A program made the position numbers and the translations under genes. Shown here in pieces: positions 56,634 to 64,000 of a stretch of 64,000 nucleotides of DNA. Source of the stretch: Ustilaginoidea virens (taxonomy: Eukaryota; Ascomycota; Sordariomycetes; Hypocreales; Clavicipitaceae). The first letter of the stretch is position 1. Each line of letters begins with the position of its first letter. A model generated the notes under the pieces. It was not told where the DNA came from. It saw nothing but the letters and a program-made list of their open reading frames with translations, and did not search any database. The DNA is taken from assembly GCF_000687475.1 (NCBI RefSeq), contig NC_057319.1:2170001-2234000 (forward strand). Direction: 5' to 3'.

Positions 56634-59600
56634 ATGGCAGAGTCAGGATCCTATAAGGTCCCTGAATCCGATACTGAAGTTGATACTAATGCACAGCTAC
56701 AGCTAGATATGGACGATATGAAATCCCAGATGAATATACTAACTGACCTTATACAGGGCCTAGTTAGTAGGCAAAATAACGACACCCAGGCTACCCAGGC
56801 TACTAATAAGAAGCCTACTAAAGCCACTGAAGCTGGACCTTCCACTAAGACTACCACTAAAGATGATGATAGTGAAGCTGACGTTATGGAAATCGACCAA
56901 CCTTCTACCCCTATAAAATATAAGGGTAAAGAGCCTATTTACACCACAACAGCACCAACAACAACTATCACCAACCAAATTAGTGATGGGGCTATTAAAG
57001 AATTAGCTAAGACTGCCAACCGCTTTAAGGAGTCACAGAAGCTAAAAAGCCCCTATAATTTCGACCAGTGGAAGCAGGCCCTTACTATACAACTTAGGGC
57101 CTTTAAAATAGCTAATTTTGTTAACGACCCTTCTATAGTAAGGCACTTTGATGAGTCTGAGCAGGCACTTCTACTACTAATGCTAAAGAATAGCTGTGGT
57201 GAAGAAGCTGCAGAGGCTATAGACTGGTGTAATAACCCAGAGGAAGCCTACCTTTTATTAGTGGCCCAGTACTGCCACTCACCAGAAGTACAGCGGGCAC
57301 ACTTATACCCTACCTTTCACACCCTTACATTTACCGGTTATAAGGGCACCTTGGAGGCTTTTAATAGCGAATTTAACAGCTATATTTCTCGCCTCAGAAT
57401 CCTAGGTTCCAAGATCGACTCTTTCGACCAAGTTAACCAGTATTTTTGGGCTGTAGAGGGGGTATTTACCCGCTGGACGGAACGCCAACGCTCTATGATT
57501 AGGGCTTATAGCGCCCAGGGTGTTATTAACAGCAGCAAATTTAACCTCTAGTATTTTATGGTTGACCTACTAGAAGAACAGCGTTCTACAGGGTCTAATA
57601 AAGTAGCTGCTAATAATAACCCTAAGCAGCTTAAGGCTTCCAAAGACTCTAAGAATAAAGGGTCTACTAATACCGCTTCTACTAATAATAGCAAGAATAA
57701 TTCTACTAATAATAGGAAAAAGAAGCAGCAACAGAAGAAGAAACAGGACTCTAGCAGCAATCAGCAAGACGTTGAGGCCTTTATTATAGGCAACTATAAT
57801 ACCCAGGATACTAATATATCTTATTCTTCTTCCACTACATCCACTGATATAAGCTATAGTGCTAAATCAGGCGGCAGGACCCCTAAGGATGCCCTCCTTT
57901 ATAATACAGGCTCCACTTGTCATATTGTTAATAATAAGAAGCATTTCACCACTTTTCACTACTTTAAGAAGGATAATAAGCCTGTAATTACTACTGGTGG
58001 TGGCCCTATCTCCTCCACTGGTTGGGGCACAGCACGATTTACTATGCTACAGGGCGTTAATCCTACAAAATGGGGTATTATAGAGCTCAAGAATGCCCTA
58101 TATATTCCTACCTTGGATATTAATATTATTAGCGGTGTAAAGCACTATGCCGCTAAAGGGGTACTAATTAAAAATCAGCTTTGGTCAGCTAGCCGCAAAT
58201 ATATCGGCATTTTTAACTTTGAAAAATACGGCTTTTTCCTTCCACAGAAAGGAATAGACACACCACTACTACATCAACCTTGCAGCCATTATACTACCAA
58301 TAGTATAGTAGTAGAAGTCCCCAGCCCTACTAACCCTGCTGATTATAGTGATCCCGAGGATACTACTAATACCCCTATTCCCGCTACTACGACTAGCGAC
58401 ATTCCTACTACTGCAACTAGTAAGGAACCTATAGAGGCTACTAGCCCTACCACCCAACCTTCCGCTATTACGACTAGCGAAGACCCTATAGAGGTTACTA
58501 ACCCTACTACCCCTACTCCTGCCCCTATAGCTGCTGATACAGAATATCAAAAGCTATTGCAATTAGCCGGCATTTGGCATATACGGCTAGGGCATATAGG
58601 TATTCAGCTACTTAAAAAGACCTATGCTAATACCCCTGGTCTACCTAACCTTAATAAGGTTAAAGATGCTGATTTTCGCTGCCTAGCCTGTATACAGGCT
58701 AAGAAGGTTAGAAGACCTTCTAAAGATACAATACCTAATCCAGCTAAATGCCTAGATATTATAGAAGGTGATACTTTTGCTATATCACCTATGCCATATA
58801 ATAAACGACCTGTTGCCCTTATATTAGTGGACAGAAAATCCCGATTCCGTTGGCTTTACTTACTGCCTAATAGGGAAGGCACTATTGTTTTTAAAGCATT
58901 ACAGAGCTTTATACAGAGCCTACAGGTTAGATATGGTAAAACGCCTGTTGAATTCCACTATGATGGTGGAAATGAAATCAACAAAATGCTTAGTGATTGG
59001 CTTATCGAACAGGGTATAGCTTTTAATACCTCTTGCCCTTATATTCACGAACAAAACGGCCTAGCTAAGCGGTCCATTAGGGTTATAGCTGATAGGCTAC
59101 GTGCTACTATGGCCTGGTCAAGGCTACCATCTAACCTCTGGTCCGCTGTAATTACTGGCGTTGTTATGCTAGTAAATATAACAGCAGTTACTAACAGACC
59201 TTCTAGCCCCTATCAGGAGCTATTAAAGGATTATGACCAGATAACACCAGAGCACTACCCTGATCTTATTAACCTTAGGGCTATTAGAGCAGCTATTGAA
59301 GTGCTTATACTATACGAAAAGCGTGTAAAGAGCCGCAAATTAGCGCCCCGTACCGAGCCTGGTAGGCTCCTTGCCACTCTAGGTAATAATACCTATTTGG
59401 TCTACCTTCTAAAGAAGAAGGTTATTACCAAAACAACCTTTATTACCTTTATTCACCAAAATGAAGGTATAGGCCCTATTTCTAGTGGTCTAGAAGGAGA
59501 CTTTCATAGAGGGCAAAATATAGGTTCAGAGGGGGTATCTAGCAGAGAACCTGCTATTTTACTGGATGACCTAGAAAGCATTCCTGACCCTACTAACTCT

Positions 59601-61562
59601 ACTAACCCTACTAACATTACTAATAATAATATTATACTGGATGACCTTAAAAGCGTCTCTGGTATTATTAATATTAATACCACCCCTATAATTCAGTCCC
59701 CGGCTACTGCAAAGGATGACCTTATAGATATCCTTACCAGCCTTACTCCTGCCGACCTTGCTGGCCCTACTGGCCCTGCTGGCCCTGCTATACCTGCGGG
59801 CCCTACTAACCCTACTAGCCCTACCGATTTATTCCCTAATCAGGATTTATACCACCTAATATGGGATTCCTGCTATGCAGCTAAGCGTAAGCTAGCTAAA
59901 AATGCTGACGGCACGCCAAATAGCTGGAAGGATGTGCTACAAAGCCCTGAAAAAGACCTTTGGATAAAGGCCTTATTTAAGGAATTTGAGCAGTTATTGG
60001 ATACTAAAGTCTTCCAATTTATTCCTAAGTCTAGCGTCCCTATTGATAGGAAAATTATACGCAATAGGCCTGTTTTTCGGGTTAAAAAGGATGCTAATAA
60101 TCAGCCTATAAAATATAAGGCTAGATTAGTTGTCAAGGGCTTTATGCAAGTCGAAGGAAAGGACTTTCAGCATACCTATGCTTCTATCTCTATCCCACCC
60201 ACCTGGAGGGTTATACTAGCTTTGGCTGCTAGCAATAACTAGGAGATAGAGCAAATCGACTTTATAGGCGCCTTCCTAAATAGCGAACTTTCTGAGACCA
60301 TTTATATAGATATCCCTAATGGATTCCTTAAATTTACAGAGAGCTTATTACTAACTGATAGCAAGCTTTGGTCTAATATACAGCGCTAATGGCTACTAAC
60401 CTTGCTTAAAGAAGCTGGATTCGACCCTTCTATTAAGCAAGCTATCTTGCTAAAGAAGGCCCTATACGGGCTAAAACAAGCACCCCGCGAATGGCAATAC
60501 CGGCTAAAAGACCTGATTTCTAGTGAAGGTTTTTTACCTTTAGCTTCTGATGCTGCCGTCTTTTATAATAAGCAAACCAGCACCTTTATCGTCACCTATA
60601 TTGACGATTGCCTATTAGTTGGTCCAAATATAACTTATATTAACCAGCTAAAAAGGAAATTTCATAAGGTCTATGCTATAGAAGACCGCGGTCCGGCTTC
60701 CTTTTTCCTAGGCGTACAAATTATACGAAATAGGAAGGAAGGTTTATTGTGGCTACACCAAGCCCAATTTATAGCAGAGGTCTTAGCTAAATTCGGCTTA
60801 CAGGATACTAAACCTCAGCTTATTCCACTTCAACCAGGGATTCTAAATGAATCTAGTGGAAAAGACCTTAGCCCTACTAATCAGAGCCTTTATCAGAGCC
60901 TTACTGGCACTATAATATGGCTTATAATGATGACTAGGCCCGAACTAGCATTTCCTACCCAATACCTCTCCCGGTTTATATCCAAGGCAACTAATATACA
61001 TCTAAATGCTGCGAAAGGCAGCTTTAGCTACCTTAAAGGCACTGAGAACCTAGCTATTTGCTTTAGTACTACTAAAAGCAATCAACAGCCTATTATAACC
61101 GCTTATTCTGATAGCGACTTTGCTGGCTGTAAAGAAACCTCTAAATCCACTGGAGGCTTCTTGACTACTATTAATAGTGGTCCTATTAGCTGGCGTTCTA
61201 AGAGAGCCTCTTTAGTAGTGCTTTCTACTTTAGAAGCTGAATCTGATGCATTACTTAAGACTATCCGTGAGGTACAGTAGCTTTCTAACCTTTATAAGGA
61301 GCTGGAAATTGATATTGTACGCCCTATACCGCTATACTGCGATAACCAGGGCTCCATTTCGAATTCTAACGACCCTAATCAGCATGCTCGCACTAAGCAT
61401 ACGCTATTAAAATTCCGGTATATTAGGGAGCAAGCCTAGCTGGGCTTGGTTAAAATTACCTACTTACCTACTAATAGTATGCCTGCTGATGGTCTTACGA
61501 AGCCACTGCCGGGCCCTAAATTTACTAGGTTCCGCGAGTTACTAGGTCTTAGGGCCTGCTAA
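56634..61562 (+). pseudogene. Copia gag-pol polyprotein of copy B, five in-frame stops
   Basis: One frame of 1642 codons runs from ATG 56634 to TAA 61560-61562. The 305-codon gag has a conserved helical capsid-like part (FDQWKQALTIQLRAF) and no CCHC knuckle; a Lys/Gln-rich tract (RKKKQQQKKKQ) follows. Protease: Y-N-T-G-S, catalytic Asp replaced by Asn (57903-57905). Pre-integrase zinc site H-x4-H...C-x2-C (58,570-58,695). Integrase core from GDTFAISPMPYNKRPVALIL to HEQNGLAKR, with Lys (59067-59069) at the catalytic Glu position. RT with KQAPREW and an intact YIDD (60597-60608). RNase H with SDSDFAGC and LEAESDAL. Stops: TAG 57549, TAG 60240, TAA 60387, TAG 61278 and TAG near 61437. All but the first match sense codons (TGG, CAA, TGG, CAG) in copy A. 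Confidence 0.93.
59757..59810 (+). repeat. Gly-Pro-X coding repeat in copy B
   Basis: Imperfect 9-bp units of GGCCCTACT/GGCCCTGCT encode a GPTGPAGPA-like linker. It is shorter than the matching tract in copy A. Confidence 0.7.
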
Positions 61563-61681
61563 CTTATACTAACTTATATTAACTTACTAAGGTTTTTCCT
61601 ATGTTTTTCCTTAGCACTTTTATTGCATTTTCTTTCACTATCCTTTATACGATAATTAGCTTGCTATTACAGTAGCTAATC

Positions 61682-61689
61682 AGAGGGGG
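61682..61689 (+). other. Polypurine tract of copy B
   Basis: AGAGGGGG directly before the 3' LTR, as in copy A. Confidence 0.8.
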
Positions 61690-62492
61690 TGTTAAAATCC
61701 TATAGTAGCCTACTAGGCTGCTGGCCTTATGCCCTACTGGCCTACTAACCTTCTGGCCCTTATACCGCCTCTTGGACTTATGGTAGTATTACCTTAGGCC
61801 TTTGCCTTTTACCTTAAGGATTTTCAGTGGATTATTTACTGTATATCAAGTAAGGTAGGCCTTATTGAAAAGGTGTGGCATTGCTAAATTAGCGTGGTTG
61901 CCTACTAGCGTGGTGGCGGCCTACTAGCGTAGTGTGGCATTGCTAAATTAGCGTGGTTGCCTACTAGCGTGGTGGCGGCCTACTAGCGTGGTGTGGCATT
62001 GCTAAATTAGCATGGTGGCCTACTAGCGTGGTGGCTAGTCCACTAGTGTGGTAGTTAGTCACTAGCGTGGTGACTAATTACTAGTGCGGTGGTTAGGGTG
62101 GTTGGAAAGGTCGGATATAGCGGGGTTGCTGACGTATCATAGCGAGCATTACGGGGAGCCCTCTTACTGGCTTCCCTGGATGCCTGGGCCCACCCCTCCT
62201 TCGTGTATATATAGGATAGCTTTCCCCCTTCTTTCTAGATAGCAGAAGGGTAGCACAATCGAGTCTGTTAATGCACTATATGCCTCTTAACTCCCACCTT
62301 CCCTGCGTTTCTGGTTATCTTATATTTGCCTTGCCTTTACACTTGCCCTGCTTTATAGCACTTGTATAGTCTTAGGACTTGGTGAAAAATCTAGTATTTA
62401 TACTAAGATTAGTTCACAGGTCGCAGACAGTCTTGTGCCATCTAGCTAGCTAGTAAGGCTCTGCTTTTATAGTGACCTTTAGAATTGCAATA
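61690..62492 (+). repeat. 3' LTR of copy B (803 bp)
   Basis: Same length as the LTR at 55081-55883. The few differences seen are transitions (for example GCGTAGTG against GCGTGGTG, CATTACGG against CATTATGG). Confidence 0.93.
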
Positions 62493-64000
62493 AAGGCATA
62501 TCGGTATGATTTATTTTACAGGGCTTATAATATCTCGATAGATGATATTAGTGATAGGTCCTCATTAGGGGCTAGGAAATACTAAGTGGCTATAATCTAT
62601 AGTGTGGCAGTATTCTCTGCATCCCATTATGCATCCCCTGCTATTATGACTTTAATATCTTTAACGATATTATTAAAATCGGCATCTTTAAGGCTTTACG
62701 CGGGCCCCTTATATTCCTATAGGAAAATACGGAATTTTTTATTATCGGGGGCGGTACGGTTGGAATGGTTCTTTAGCTATTATGCCTTTGATTCTTATTG
62801 CTTTTTATCGGTATAGTTAGATGACCAACATCCTGATTTATTATAAATAAAGCAACCTCTTTAACGGGGCCTGGCTGGAAAGGCGCGATTTTATTGTTGC
62901 CGTTAATACTGCTGCTATAGGCCGAATCGGCGTTAAGGGCGTTGGTGCCGATCGTTAGATTGACTATATCTACGGTCTGTAAATAGCGCTATATTATTAT
63001 TAATATCATTAATATCGTAATGTTGTTGCTATTAAAGGAAATAATGCTATTGATTTGTATAGACCGACTCGTAGATAGAAAGGGATCGCCATAGGTTAGT
63101 AGTAAGGCCTTCGAATATAGGGGCATAACGATATAAGGCCTGGCTATACTTAGGGGTATCCCTTATAGTATTAAGTACTTGCCGATGAAGCTCTATATTA
63201 GCTATAAAGGGGGGAAAAAGACCACGATATAGGTATTAAAGTTCCTCTAGTAGGATATTAAGGCATTCTAACTTTGACTTATCGGGATATTTCGCGATAG
63301 TTAATTAGAGCGTTATTCTATTCTAATAGTGCAAATAGAATTACTCTATGCTCTTATTTTCAAAATAGCTTTTAACTTTACAGACTATATCGTCAAAAGT
63401 GAGGGTATCGCGAATACATTTAATATTATCAAAGTAATAGGTCTTAGTATCGCTAATAAGTATGATTTAGAAGGCTCTGGCTAATGCATTATCGGGTAAT
63501 CCTAATAAGCGGCATTTACTCTTAAAAGAGATGACTTTTAGTATAATAAAGTTATCTATTTTGCCGCTATATCTATCCTCTGTGCGATAGCTACGCAAGA
63601 GGTCAGATATCTTTTTCGATATATCATTAAACCCGGCCTCTGCGTAGGCTTTTCGGGTATAATCTTCCGGAGGGTATTCCGGAATAGCTTATCGGTTGCC
63701 TTATAGCAGGCTGGCGGGATCTCTTACTAGGTTATCCCATAATCCGGGTCGGTCTAGGTTTATCGATACTCCTATTAAAACCATCCGTTTATCGGCCTAA
63801 GTAGGGCGATATTAATAGGAAGGGCCGGGTGCCATACCTATTTTTAGTATTATCGGATGAGGATAAGGCGTTAAGGCCTATAGGCCGCGATACCGCGATT
63901 CGTAATATCTAGTATTAGGGGCGGCATTAGCTTAGAGGGTATTATTATCGGGGTCCTTTATTGAAGGAAGCATATTATTAGGGCCTATAACTCGACCTCT
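62493..64000 (-). pseudogene. Gag-region remnant of the minus-strand copia element, runs off the window
   Basis: It begins with AAGGC (62493-62497), the right target duplication of copy B, and resumes the interrupted minus-strand element. On that strand a zinc-knuckle-like word C-F-I-Y-N-K-S-G-C-W lies at about 62,820-62,870, with Tyr where the second Cys is expected (a TGT to TAT change). The remainder to 64,000 is stop-rich and not recognisable by eye; by position it should be gag. Confidence 0.65.

Larger units (their letters stand above)
55081..62492 (+). mobile_element. Ty1/copia retrotransposon copy B (7.4 kb, nearly open gag-pol)
   Basis: Full-length element with two 803-bp LTRs, primer site, a single-frame gag-pol (56634-61562), polypurine tract and AAGGC duplication. 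LTR pairs differ at about four sites by eye, all transitions. It is the same family as copy A but a distinct LTR variant, with an extra internal repeat unit. It inserted into the gag-protease region of the older minus-strand copia element. Confidence 0.95.
43660..64000 (-). mobile_element. Older minus-strand Ty1/copia element, interrupted twice; extends past the window
   Basis: The parts of this element are its 3' LTR (43660-44108 plus 51512-51691), pol remnants (about 51,700-55,080) and gag remnants (62,493 to the window end). Removing the two plus-strand insertions (44109-51511 and 55081-62492, each with one copy of its 5-bp target duplication) gives a continuous element in the order gag, protease, integrase, RT, RNase H, LTR. 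Its left end (TGTTGATATA on the plus strand) interrupts the gypsy integrase region. It is riddled with stops and is inactive. Confidence 0.8.

Noticed and set aside
55081..62492. Copy B considered as an active retrotransposon
   Set aside because: Five in-frame stops, Asn at the protease active site and Lys at the integrase catalytic position argue against autonomous activity.

Overview
The window is nuclear DNA from a filamentous ascomycete (Pezizomycotina). Reasons: short introns of about 50-130 bp with GTRNGT donors and CTRAY-like branch points, a single fused AROM polypeptide, a divergent histone H3-H4 pair, a neurofibromin-type RasGAP, and retroelements carrying RIP-type C-to-T/G-to-A damage. 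I cannot place it below subphylum with confidence.

Two compartments are visible. Positions 1 to about 42,150 are a gene-rich housekeeping block. In order: PRP3 (U4/U6 snRNP, -), RPA190 (Pol I largest subunit, +), histone H3 (-) and H4 (+), an RPN4-like C2H2 factor (+), the pentafunctional AROM protein (-), an IRA/neurofibromin RasGAP with 15 exons (-), a 331-bp inverted-repeat element, EXO70 (-), MCM3 (+), a CSM1/PCS1 monopolin-type protein (-), a TMS1/SERINC membrane protein (+) and an MSP1 AAA ATPase (-). Several are head-to-head pairs with short shared promoters (PRP3/RPA190, H3/H4, EXO70/MCM3, CSM1/TMS1). Nearly all genes needed splice modelling; several introns are a multiple of three without stops, so an unspliced reading looks deceptively open.

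Positions 42,156-64,000 are a nest of retrotransposons at least three levels deep. A Ty3/gypsy element on the minus strand (LTR, polypurine tract and integrase remnant, 42,156-43,659) is broken by a minus-strand Ty1/copia element (from 43,660 to beyond the window end). That copia element is itself broken twice by plus-strand members of a second copia family: copy A (44,109-51,511) landed in its LTR, with duplicated ATAAC, and copy B (55,081-62,492) landed in its gag-protease region, with duplicated AAGGC. Both copies keep full-length paired LTRs (768 and 803 bp), a primer site complementary to the anticodon arm of initiator tRNA-Met (half-tRNA priming as in Drosophila copia), and a polypurine tract. 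Copy A has many in-frame stops. Copy B has only five, but its protease catalytic Asp is Asn and the integrase catalytic Glu position is Lys in both copies.

Regulatory signals stand out in three places: a perfect PACE nonamer (the Rpn4 target) just downstream of the TATA box of the RPN4-like gene itself, a TGACTCA Gcn4/CpcA site upstream of AROM, and five exact copies of TACTCCGTA confined to intergenic DNA. I saw no tRNA, rRNA, CRISPR array or biosynthetic cluster, and no clear case of a wholly new system.
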